Below, one piece after another: positions 1-6,234 of a stretch of DNA of 27,076 bases (positions are counted from its first letter, which is position 1; each line of letters opens with the position of its first letter). The translations under genes and the position numbers were made by a program. This stretch comes from JBQCEE01 sp051960575 (GTDB taxonomy: Bacteria; Actinomycetota; Actinomycetes; Mycobacteriales; Jatrophihabitantaceae): the NCBI RefSeq assembly GCF_051960575.1, contig NZ_JBQCEE010000365.1, positions 1 to 27,076 of the forward strand, given 5' to 3'. The notes below the pieces were generated by a model. It was not told where the DNA came from, ran no database searches, and was given only the letters and a program-made list of their open reading frames with translations.

Positions 1-178
1 CCCGACGTGCACGCCGCGCTCGAACGAGGCTGTCGCGTCGCCGACATCGGCTGCGGAGGCGGCGTCGCCCTCGAAGCGATGGCGCGCCGTTTCCCCAACT
101 CGCAGTTCCACGGCTACGACCCGTCGACGCACGCCATCGCCCGGGCGCGGGACCGTCTCGCCGAAGTCGAGAACGCCT
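1..178 (+). other. 5' fragment: class I SAM-methyltransferase motif
   Basis: The first ~58 codons read in frame from base 1 and contain a class I SAM-dependent methyltransferase motif I (VADIGCGGG), followed by a strand-2 acidic/Asp region (FHGYDPS) and an ARARDRLAE helix. This resembles the Rossmann core of methyltransferases such as those with 'ADIGCGHG...FPNSxFxGxD'. After about base 178 the match ends abruptly and a sigma-factor sequence continues in the same frame. The fragment has no visible start and no complete fold, so it cannot be a working enzyme. It is either the tail of a gene truncated by rearrangement or foreign sequence joined at the contig edge. Confidence 0.6.
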
Positions 179-1347
179 GGGCCGACGTCGGCCGGGCCGA
201 GGACCTCGCCCAGGACGCCCTGCTCGCCGCGCTCGAGCAGTGGCCGCGTGACGGGGTCCCGGCCAATCCCGGCGCCTGGCTCACCGCCGTCGCCCGCCGC
301 CGCTGGATCGACCAGGTGCGCCGCGACGTCGTCCACGACCGCACGCTGGTCGAGGTCGGGCGTGGGCAGGCCGAGGCCGACGATCCGATCGACGCCGCCG
401 AGTTCGACGAGCACGTCGACGACGACGTGCTGCGGCTGATCTTCACCGCCTGCCACCCCGTGCTGCCCCGCGAGGCGCGCACCGCGCTCACCCTGCGGCT
501 GGTCGGGGGCCTCACCACCGAGCAGATCGCCCGGGCTTTTCTCGTCCAGACCACCGCGATGGCCGCCCGCATCACCCGGGCCAAGAAGACCCTCGCCGAC
601 GCGAAGGTGCCGTTCGAGGTGCCGGTCGGGACGGAACTGGCCGGCCGGCTCGCGTCCGTGCTCGAGGTCGTCTACCTGATCTTCAACGAGGGCTACTCGG
701 CGACGGCGGGCGAGGCGCTGGTGCGGCGCGAGCTCTGCGACGAAGCGATGCGGCTCGGACGCATGCTGGCCGCCCTCGCCCCGCACGAACCCGAGGCCCA
801 CGCCCTGGTGGCGCTGATGGAGATCCAGGCGTCACGGCTGCCCACCCGCACGGCGCCCGACGGCACCGTCGTCACCCTGCTCGACCAGGACCGCAGCCGC
901 TGGGACCGCCTGCTCATCACCCACGGCCTCGCGGCGCTGGCCCGCGCCGAGGCGCTGGTGCCCGCCGAGGCGGCCGGCTCGTACCTGCTGCAGGCGCAGG
1001 TCGCCGCATGTCACGCCCGGGCCGCGAGGGCCGACGACACCGACTGGGCCCGCATCGCCGCGATCTACGGCGTGCTCGCCGAGCGCACCGGCTCGCCGGT
1101 CGTCGAGCTGAACCGCGCGGTCGCGGTGTCGATGGCCGACGGCGCTGCCGCCGCGCTGCCGATCGTCGACGCGCTCGCCGCCCGGCCGGAACTGCGGCGC
1201 TACCACCTGCTGCCGAGCGTGCGGGGCGACCTGCTCTCACGCCTGGGCCGCACCGACGAGGCCCGCGCCGAGTTCGAACGCGCCGCCGCGATGACCGCGA
1301 ACGAGCGCGAGCGCGCCCACCTGCTCGCCCGCGCGGCGAACGGGTGA
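7..1347 (+). CDS. ECF RNA polymerase sigma factor (ECF42-like), N-terminus replaced by a methyltransferase fragment
   Basis: From about residue 58 the ORF is an extracytoplasmic-function sigma factor. Region 2 begins at DVGRAEDLAQDALLAALEQW (residue ~60), with the -10-binding helix around WIDQVRRD. Region 4 (residues ~160-196, LTLRLVGGLTTEQIARAF) would bind the -35 element. The long C-terminal extension (~200-446) is alanine-rich helical, TPR-like, and carries the DGT-x-VTLLDQDRSRWD block near residue 285, which corresponds to the DGPI region of the ECF42 group. ECF42 factors are regulated through this extension rather than by an anti-sigma factor, usually beside YCII/DGPF genes; none is visible here. 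The native first ~25-30 residues of region 2 are missing and replaced by the methyltransferase piece, so the true start cannot be placed. The gene ends convergently, with its TGA inside a palindrome shared with the next gene. Confidence 0.8.
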   Translation: MHAALERGCRVADIGCGGGVALEAMARRFPNSQFHGYDPSTHAIARARDRLAEVENAWADVGRAEDLAQDALLAALEQWPRDGVPANPGAWLTAVARRRWIDQVRRDVVHDRTLVEVGRGQAEADDPIDAAEFDEHVDDDVLRLIFTACHPVLPREARTALTLRLVGGLTTEQIARAFLVQTTAMAARITRAKKTLADAKVPFEVPVGTELAGRLASVLEVVYLIFNEGYSATAGEALVRRELCDEAMRLGRMLAALAPHEPEAHALVALMEIQASRLPTRTAPDGTVVTLLDQDRSRWDRLLITHGLAALARAEALVPAEAAGSYLLQAQVAACHARAARADDTDWARIAAIYGVLAERTGSPVVELNRAVAVSMADGAAAALPIVDALAARPELRRYHLLPSVRGDLLSRLGRTDEARAEFERAAAMTANERERAHLLARAANG

Positions 1348-1351
1348 CCGG

Positions 1352-2083
1352 TCAGCCGGCCAGCTCGATCACGGGGGCTGTCGCCGGCACCACGCTCGGC
1401 GCGGCGACCAGGCCCGGTGCGGCGACCGCGTCGACGTCCGCCACGCCGGCGCCCGCGGCGGCCGGCAGCCACAGTTCGGCGCGCCGTGGCCGGGCGGCGC
1501 CGCCGCGTCCCTCGGCCTGCACACGCAGGCGGCGCGCGCGCAGCCGCCCGGTGCCGCTGCCGATGCCGACCCAGGTGCCGTCGGTGGCCTGCAGCCGCAC
1601 GTCGGCGCCCGGCCAGGTCTCGCCGCCGGTCAGGTACGGCACGAGCACGGCGTCGCGCGTGCGCACCCGCGCGGCGAGTCGGCGCACGTCGCCGGGCACG
1701 ATCCGCGCCGGCGGCCGGGCGGCCACGATGTCGACGGCGTCGAGCAGGGCGCCGACCGCGGTCGTCCAGCCAGCACCGGGCGCGGGCACGATCGCCACGC
1801 GCCCCAGGTCGACGCCGTACTCGGCCAGCGCCTCGGCGCTCACCGGCGGGAACCCGACCAGCGCGCACCACGCGCCGTCGGCCGAGGCGGCACCGAGCAG
1901 CGCGAACAGCAGCGACAGCGATCCGCCGACGCCGACCGTGCTGCCGCGACGCAGCCCGTCCGGCAGTACCCGGCGCAGGGCAGGATGGACGGGGAGGGGC
2001 GGGGCGCCCCGGCCACCGGGGCGCAGCAGGGCCGGGTCGACGGTCACCGTCCCGTCGGCCTTGCGCAGCGCCACATCCAGCAT
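1352..2083 (-). CDS. imuA: ImuA'-like RecA-fold protein of the SOS mutagenesis system
   Basis: About 243 aa. The pattern is that of the actinobacterial ImuA' protein: PPLPVHPALRRVLPDGLRRG, then a degenerate P-loop region (GSTVGVGGSLSLLFALLG, lacking the GKS/T lysine), then AVGALLDAVDIVAARPP, RRLAARVR and the C-terminal GRLRARRLRVQAEGRGGAARPRRAELWLP block. ImuA' acts with the Y-family polymerase-like ImuB and with DnaE2 in damage-induced mutagenesis. Start: ATG at 2083 is chosen because the upstream in-frame ATG (2095) and GTG/ATG candidates lie in or beyond the perfect SOS box at 2095-2110. Oddity: the downstream side holds the sigma factor on the other strand, so imuB is not adjacent as is usual. 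Family assignment is from remembered sequence patterns. Confidence 0.72.
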   Translation of the reverse strand: MLDVALRKADGTVTVDPALLRPGGRGAPPLPVHPALRRVLPDGLRRGSTVGVGGSLSLLFALLGAASADGAWCALVGFPPVSAEALAEYGVDLGRVAIVPAPGAGWTTAVGALLDAVDIVAARPPARIVPGDVRRLAARVRTRDAVLVPYLTGGETWPGADVRLQATDGTWVGIGSGTGRLRARRLRVQAEGRGGAARPRRAELWLPAAAGAGVADVDAVAAPGLVAAPSVVPATAPVIELAG

Positions 2084-2094
2084 GACACCGAGCA

Positions 2095-2110
2095 TCGAAC
2101 ACGCGTTCGA
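2095..2110. promoter_or_regulatory. LexA operator (SOS box)
   Basis: The sequence TCGAAC-ACGC-GTTCGA is a perfect match to the actinobacterial/mycobacterial SOS box TCGAAC-N4-GTTCGA. It lies 12 bases upstream of the ImuA'-like ATG (2083, minus) and 20 bases upstream of the haemoglobin ATG (2131, plus). LexA control of imuA' is known in mycobacteria. Control of the divergent haemoglobin gene is inferred from position only. Confidence 0.85.
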
Positions 2111-2130
2111 TGAAGTCAAGTGAGGTGCCG

Positions 2131-2627
2131 ATGACCGAGCAGACCGAGCAACCCGAGCAGACGCTCTTCGACGCCCTCGGCGGCCTGCCCGGCGTCACCG
2201 CACTGGCCGAGGCGTGGCACCAGCGGGTGCTCGCCGACCCCATCGTCGAACACGCCTTCAGCCATGGCTTCGACCCCCACCACACCGAGCGGCTCGCGGC
2301 CTACTGGGCCGAGGCGCTCGGCGGCCCGCCGCTGTGGACGCAGCAGGTCGGCAGCGACGAGTCGGCCGTGGTGCGGCTGCACAGCGGCAACGGCGACCAC
2401 CCCGAGATGGACGCGGCCGCGATCGCCTGCTTCGACCAGGCGCTGGCCGACGTCGGCGCGGGCCTCGCCTCGCGCGGGTGCTGCACGACTACTTCGCCTG
2501 GACGACCACCACCACGATGACGGCCTTCCCACGCTCGCCCGACGACGTGCCCGACGGCCTGCCGCTGCCGCACTGGTCATGGGACGGGCTCGTGGGCGAG
2601 GGCGACCTGGAACAATCCCGCGGGTGA
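2131..2627 (+). pseudogene. Group II truncated haemoglobin, frameshifted near 2463-2478
   Basis: The first frame (ATG 2131, preceded by GAGGTG) gives LFDALGGLPGVTALAEAWHQRV, then HAFSHGFDPHHTERLAAYWAEALGG and VVRLHSGNGDHPEMD, as in actinobacterial group II truncated globins (haem-binding 2-on-2 fold; oxygen/NO chemistry). At about 2463-2478 the similarity jumps to another frame, which continues RVLHDYFAWTTTTTM, FPRSPDDVPDGLPLP and HWSWDGL and stops at 2627. The jump equals a net loss of one base (or 3n+1 bases). Without correction the protein ends in an unrelated tail (GCCTTTSPGRPPPR). The C-terminal G/H helices are therefore out of frame. The stop overlaps the GTG of the next gene (GTGA), which supports the second frame as the ancestral one. 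Cause: real mutation, or a sequencing/assembly indel in a CG-rich run (cctcgcgcggg). Confidence 0.75.
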
Positions 2628-3358
2628 ACCGTCATGAGTTCCTGCAGGGACTGCACACCAAGCTCAAGCCGCGCACGTACCTCGAGACCGGCATCAACGA
2701 CGGCAAGAGCCTGGCGCTGTCGCGGGTGCCGAGCATCGGCATCGACCCGGCGTTCGCGATCACGCAGGAACTGCAGGCCGACGTCCACCTCGTGCGCACG
2801 ACCAGTGACGAGTTCTTCGCCCGCTCCGAGCCGCTCGCGCACCTGCCGATCCCGGTGCTCGACCTCGCCTTCATCGACGGCATGCACCTGGCCGAGTACG
2901 CGCTGCGCGACTACCTCGGCGTCGAACGCTTCACCACCGCGTCCAGCGTCGTGGTCTTCGACGACATGCTGCCCCGCACCATCGACGAGGCGGCGCGCAA
3001 GCGGCACACCCACTTCTGGACCGGCGACGTCTACAAGGCCGCCGAGGCGCTGCGCGAGCAGCGGCCCGACCTGATCGTGCTCGAGGTCGACACCCAGCCG
3101 ACCGGCGTCGTCGTCGTGCTGCTGCCCGACGCCTCGCGCGACGGCGTGCTGCCGGGCTACGACGACTGGATGGACGTCGCGATGGCGCCCGACCCGCAGG
3201 ACGTGCCGCAGGCGGTGCTCACCCGGTCGCGCGCGCTGAACCCCGAGACGCTGCTCGCCAGCAAGGGCTGGGCCGAGCTGCGCCGGCTGCGCGGCCGGCC
3301 GGACACGCCGCAGCTGCGCGAGCGCATCCGGGCCGCGTTCGGCGACGTCGTGCGCTGA
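2624..3358 (+). CDS. Class I SAM-dependent methyltransferase-like protein (Methyltransf_24 type)
   Basis: 244 aa, GTG start overlapping the haemoglobin stop (GTGA), so probably translationally coupled to it. The protein opens HEFLQGLHTKLKPRTYLETG, with motif I variant YLETGINDGKSL (residues ~18-29), followed by SIGIDPAF (acidic strand-2 position), then LDLAFIDGMHLAEYALRDY and SVVVFDDMLPR, which is the DxxFIDGxH pattern of the Methyltransf_24 group near sugar or surface-polymer genes. C-terminal third (QPTGVVVVLLPDAS to the end) is less conserved. The substrate is unknown. Neighbours are an unknown protein and GtrA, loosely suggesting a cell-surface glycan context, but this is inference. The upstream in-frame extension (from 2264) overlaps the globin and is not coding. 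Confidence 0.75.
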   Translation: MNRHEFLQGLHTKLKPRTYLETGINDGKSLALSRVPSIGIDPAFAITQELQADVHLVRTTSDEFFARSEPLAHLPIPVLDLAFIDGMHLAEYALRDYLGVERFTTASSVVVFDDMLPRTIDEAARKRHTHFWTGDVYKAAEALREQRPDLIVLEVDTQPTGVVVVLLPDASRDGVLPGYDDWMDVAMAPDPQDVPQAVLTRSRALNPETLLASKGWAELRRLRGRPDTPQLRERIRAAFGDVVR

Positions 3359-3367
3359 CCGGTCCGG

Positions 3368-3841
3368 TCAGCTCGGCCGCACGCGCTTGGCCAGCTTGCG
3401 CAGCGACCGGCGGGCGGCGTCGGCCCGGTCCGGCGGCAGGGCCAGCAGGGCGCGCTCGGCCACGCGACGCGGCACCGACGCCCGGGCCGCGGCGTGCGGC
3501 GTCGGCAGCCGCGAGGGCAGCGGGCGCGCGCCGTAGAGCAGCACCAGCGGCCGGGCGCCCTGCACGAGCAGCCGGGCCTCGACGGCCTGCGACGCGCCGT
3601 CGGCGGTGAGGGCGATCGTCCAGGCGCCGTCGACCAGGCCGGCGCGAGGGCCGCGCAGCACGATGCGGTCGCCGTCGGCCGTCGCCGTGAAGTCGACCGC
3701 GCGGCGGCCCTTCCGCAGCCGAGCGCTGAGTGAGCCGCCGGGCACCACTGCGGCACCCAGCACGATCTCGACCGCGTCGCCGCGCAGGCGGGCGTGGCTG
3801 TCCTCGAGGGTGATGTCGACGGGGGAGGCGGCGGACGTCAT
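3368..3841 (-). CDS. Hypothetical protein, predicted beta-rich N-terminal domain
   Basis: 157 aa from ATG 3841; the slightly longer reading starts at a TTG (3850) and is less likely. I do not recognise the family. Residues ~5-105 alternate hydrophobic and polar in short strands (VDITLEDSHARLRG, AVEIVLGAAVVPGG, RIVLRGPRAGLVDGAWTIAL, EARLLVQGARPLVLLYG), suggesting a beta-sandwich. The last ~45 residues are basic and helical (RRSLRKLAKRV). There is no signal peptide or membrane segment. It converges on the methyltransferase gene, nine bases apart, with both stop codons in one palindrome, and lies just downstream of gtrA on the same strand (21-base gap), so it may share its transcript. Confidence 0.6.
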   Translation of the reverse strand: MTSAASPVDITLEDSHARLRGDAVEIVLGAAVVPGGSLSARLRKGRRAVDFTATADGDRIVLRGPRAGLVDGAWTIALTADGASQAVEARLLVQGARPLVLLYGARPLPSRLPTPHAAARASVPRRVAERALLALPPDRADAARRSLRKLAKRVRPS

Positions 3842-3862
3842 GCCCGCCAACCTAGCGCCCTG

Positions 3863-4354
3863 CTACTCGGCCAGTTCGACGTCGAGGTCGGCGTCGTCGG
3901 CGCGCACCTTGTCGGGGTGCAGGAAGACGAACCGCTTGTACGCCCAGAACCGGAACAACGTGCCGATGCCGATCGAGACGAGCTTCACCAGCAGCACGAC
4001 GCCGCTGTCGTGGCCGTAGTCGAGCCCGTAGACGAACAGCGCGATCATCGCCTCGCTGAAGCCGAGGGCGATGAGGTTGATGCCGAAGAAGAACGAGGTC
4101 TCGCGGCCGATGCTCGTGCGCGCCCGGTGCGAGAACGACCAGTGCCGGTTGCCGAAGTAGGCGAACGCGGTCGACACGATGGTCGAGATGAAGTTGGCCT
4201 TGAGGGCGCCGTGCGGGGCCAGCCAGGTGAACAGCCCGAAGTCGATCACGAACGAGAGCGCGCCGACCACGCCGAAGGCTGCGATCTCCTTGGCCAGGAC
4301 GCGCCACGAACTCCGCAGGTGATCGCGGAGCGAGGAGCTGGACACCATCGTCAT
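3863..4354 (-). CDS. GtrA family membrane protein
   Basis: 163 aa with four hydrophobic segments typical of GtrA: ~23-43 (IAAFGVVGALSFVIDFGLFTW), ~50-67, ~88-110 and ~120-140. Diagnostic features are the GxxSFxxDFGLF motif in segment 1, TAFAYFGNRHWSFSH after segment 2, and the closing RFWAYKRFVF. GtrA-like proteins are thought to move polyprenyl-phosphate-linked sugars across the membrane for surface-polymer glycosylation; the actual sugar here is unknown. It is divergent from purK, an arrangement common in actinobacteria. The ATG at 4354 has no clear ribosome-binding site, so translation may be leaderless or may begin at ATG 4348. Confidence 0.88.
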   Translation of the reverse strand: MTMVSSSSLRDHLRSSWRVLAKEIAAFGVVGALSFVIDFGLFTWLAPHGALKANFISTIVSTAFAYFGNRHWSFSHRARTSIGRETSFFFGINLIALGFSEAMIALFVYGLDYGHDSGVVLLVKLVSIGIGTLFRFWAYKRFVFLHPDKVRADDADLDVELAE

Positions 4355-4446
4355 GATGCCCGAACGCTACCCGGGGCGCGGCCGAAATACCCCGAGCCGC
4401 ACAGGCGCGGGTCAGGCGGTACGGGCGCCTCGGTAGTCTGCCCGCC

Positions 4447-5607
4447 GTGGACGCCCGCACCGGTTTGCCCGTCGTCGGCATGGTCGGCGCCGGCCAGTTG
4501 GCCCGGATGACGCAGCAGGCCGCGATCCCGCTCGGCCAGTCGCTGCGCGTGCTCGCCGTGAACGCCGACGACGGCGCCGCGCTCGTCTGCGCCGACGTCG
4601 TGCTCGGCGACCACCGCGACCTCGACGCCCTGCGCCGCTTCGCGACCGGCTGCGACGTCGTCACCTGGGACCACGAGCACGTGCCGAACGAGCACATCCG
4701 CGCCCTGGCCGCCGACGGCGTCGTGGTGCACCCGGGTGCCGACGCGTTGCAGTACGCGCAGGACAAGGGGCTCATGCGCACCCGCCTCAGCGAGCTCGGC
4801 GTGCCCTGCCCGCGGTGGCGCCGGATCGGCTCGCGCGAGGACCTGCAGTCCTTCGGGGACGAGGTGGGCTGGCCGCTCGTGCTTAAGGCTGCGCGCGGCG
4901 GCTACGACGGCAAGGGCGTCTGGGTCGTCGACCGGCCCGAGGACGCGGCCGAGCTGCTCGCGTCCGGCACCGAACTGGTCGGCGAGGAGAAGGTGGCGAT
5001 CCGGCGCGAGCTGGCCGCCGACGTCGCCCGCTCGCCGTTCGGCCAGGGCGCCACCTGGCCGGTCGTCGAGACCGTGCAGCAGGACGGCATCTGCGTCGAG
5101 GTGATCGCGCCGGCGCCGTCGCTGCCCGAGGACGTCGCCGACGAGGCGCAGCAGCTGGCCCTGCGGATCGCCGGCGAGCTGGGCGTCACCGGCGTGCTCG
5201 CCGTCGAGCTGTTCGAGACGACCGACGGCCGGCTGCTGGTGAACGAGCTCGCGATGCGTCCGCACAACTCGGCGCACTGGACGATCGAGGGCTCGCGCAC
5301 GTCGCAGTTCGAGCAGCACCTGCGCGCCGTGCTCGACTACCCGCTCGGCTCGACCGCGCCGACCGCCCGCTGGACGGTGATGGCCAACCTGCTCGGCGGC
5401 CCCGACGACGTCGAGCCGAAGGGCATCGACGAGCGCGTGCACCACTTCATGGCGCACTTCCCGGACGTGAAGCTGCACCTCTACGGCAAGGGCATGCGCC
5501 CCGGACGCAAGGTGGGCCACGTGACGGCGTGCGGCGAGGACCTCGAGGACCTGCGCGCCCGCACCCGCGCCGCCGCCGAGTACCTCATGAACGGGGGCGA
5601 GCTGTGA
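4447..5607 (+). CDS. purK: 5-(carboxyamino)imidazole ribonucleotide synthase
   Basis: 386 aa, the normal PurK length. This ATP-grasp enzyme carboxylates aminoimidazole ribonucleotide (AIR) with ATP and bicarbonate, giving N5-CAIR in purine synthesis. Visible features: N-terminal nucleotide-fold MVGAGQLARM (~13-22); the VTWDHEHV motif; ATP-binding LVLKAARGGYDGKGVWVV (~143-160); EEKVAIRRELAADVAR; and the C-terminal NELAMRPHNSAHWTIEGSRT signature with SQFEQHLRAV. The GTG start has TAGTCT about 8 bases upstream, which would fit a -10 element and leaderless translation. purE follows after 61 bases, matching the pathway order. Confidence 0.95.
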   Translation: MDARTGLPVVGMVGAGQLARMTQQAAIPLGQSLRVLAVNADDGAALVCADVVLGDHRDLDALRRFATGCDVVTWDHEHVPNEHIRALAADGVVVHPGADALQYAQDKGLMRTRLSELGVPCPRWRRIGSREDLQSFGDEVGWPLVLKAARGGYDGKGVWVVDRPEDAAELLASGTELVGEEKVAIRRELAADVARSPFGQGATWPVVETVQQDGICVEVIAPAPSLPEDVADEAQQLALRIAGELGVTGVLAVELFETTDGRLLVNELAMRPHNSAHWTIEGSRTSQFEQHLRAVLDYPLGSTAPTARWTVMANLLGGPDDVEPKGIDERVHHFMAHFPDVKLHLYGKGMRPGRKVGHVTACGEDLEDLRARTRAAAEYLMNGGEL

Positions 5608-5653
5608 TGATCACACCCGCAGGCACACCAGGGTGTGCACCCGTGCGTGATCA
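5608..5653. repeat. Nested inverted repeat between purK and purE
   Basis: TGATCAC (5608-5614) pairs with GTGATCA (5647-5653), and inside it GCACACC (5623-5629) pairs with GGTGTGC (5632-5638). The structure begins immediately after the purK stop codon and ends 15 bases before the purE ATG. As RNA the inner arm would form a small hairpin. It has no U-tract. Possible roles are processing or intra-operon attenuation; none is shown by the sequence. Confidence 0.6.
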
Positions 5654-5668
5654 TCGCGGGGTCGCGGC

Positions 5669-6169
5669 ATGACCGCGCCCGTCGTCGGCGTGATTATGGG
5701 GTCGGACAGCGACTGGCCGGTGATGTCGCTCGCCGCCGAGGCGCTGGCCGAGTTCGACGTGCCGTTCGAGGCGCACGTCGTCAGCGCGCACCGCACGCCG
5801 GTCGGGATGGTCGAGTACGCGCAGGCCGCCGCCGGCCGCGGGCTCAAGGTGATCATCGCCGGCGCCGGGGGCGCGGCGCACCTGCCCGGCATGGTCGCGT
5901 CGCTGACCCCGCTGCCGGTCATCGGCGTGCCGGTGCCGCTCAAGCACCTCGACGGCATGGACTCGCTGCTGTCCATCGTCCAGATGCCGGCGGGTGTGCC
6001 GGTCGCGACGGTGTCGGTCGCCGGCGCGCGGAACGCGGGGCTGCTCGCGGTGCGCATCCTCGCGACCGCCGACCCCGCGCTGACAGAGCGGATGCTCGCG
6101 TTCCAGGGCGAACTCGCCGAATCCGCCCGGGCGAAGGACGCCGCGCTGCAGCAGCGCCTGGTCGACTGA
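5669..6169 (+). CDS. purE: N5-carboxyaminoimidazole ribonucleotide mutase
   Basis: 166 aa, a full-length class I PurE. It converts N5-CAIR, the PurK product, to CAIR. Motifs: MGSDSDW (residues ~10-16), VVSAHRTP (~41-48, catalytic His), IAGAGGAAHLPGMVA (~67-81) and the PVIGVPVPLKHLDGMDSLLSIVQMPAGVPVATV block (in two parts, ~90-122). The ATG at 5669 follows GCGGGGTCGCGGC, a weak ribosome-binding context. It is co-directional with purK and likely co-transcribed, with the palindromic spacer between them. A hairpin 18 bases after the stop marks the probable operon end. Confidence 0.95.
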   Translation: MTAPVVGVIMGSDSDWPVMSLAAEALAEFDVPFEAHVVSAHRTPVGMVEYAQAAAGRGLKVIIAGAGGAAHLPGMVASLTPLPVIGVPVPLKHLDGMDSLLSIVQMPAGVPVATVSVAGARNAGLLAVRILATADPALTERMLAFQGELAESARAKDAALQQRLVD

Positions 6170-6187
6170 CCGTCAGGGCTGAACGGG

Positions 6188-6210
6188 GGCTGTCCCTGAG
6201 GTGGACAGCC
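6188..6210 (+). terminator. Hairpin after purE
   Basis: GGCTGTCC (6188-6195) and GGACAGCC (6203-6210) form an 8-bp GC-rich stem with a 7-base loop, 18 bases after the purE stop. No T-run follows, as is common for actinobacterial terminators. Confidence 0.5.
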
Positions 6211-6228
6211 GGCGACGATCCGTAAAGT
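6202..6228 (+). promoter_or_regulatory. Possible promoter for the hydrolase-ABC gene
   Basis: TGGACA (6202-6207) and TAAAGT (6223-6228) resemble -35 and -10 elements with a 15-base spacer, shorter than ideal. The -10 lies six bases before ATG 6235, so transcription would begin at or next to the start codon (leaderless). The -35 overlaps the purE terminator stem. Confidence 0.3.
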
Positions 6229-6234
6229 GATGTG

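Noticed and set aside
2264..2623. In-frame extension of the methyltransferase into the haemoglobin gene
   Set aside because: It is an out-of-frame translation of conserved globin sequence; the GTG at 2624 starts the family-like sequence.
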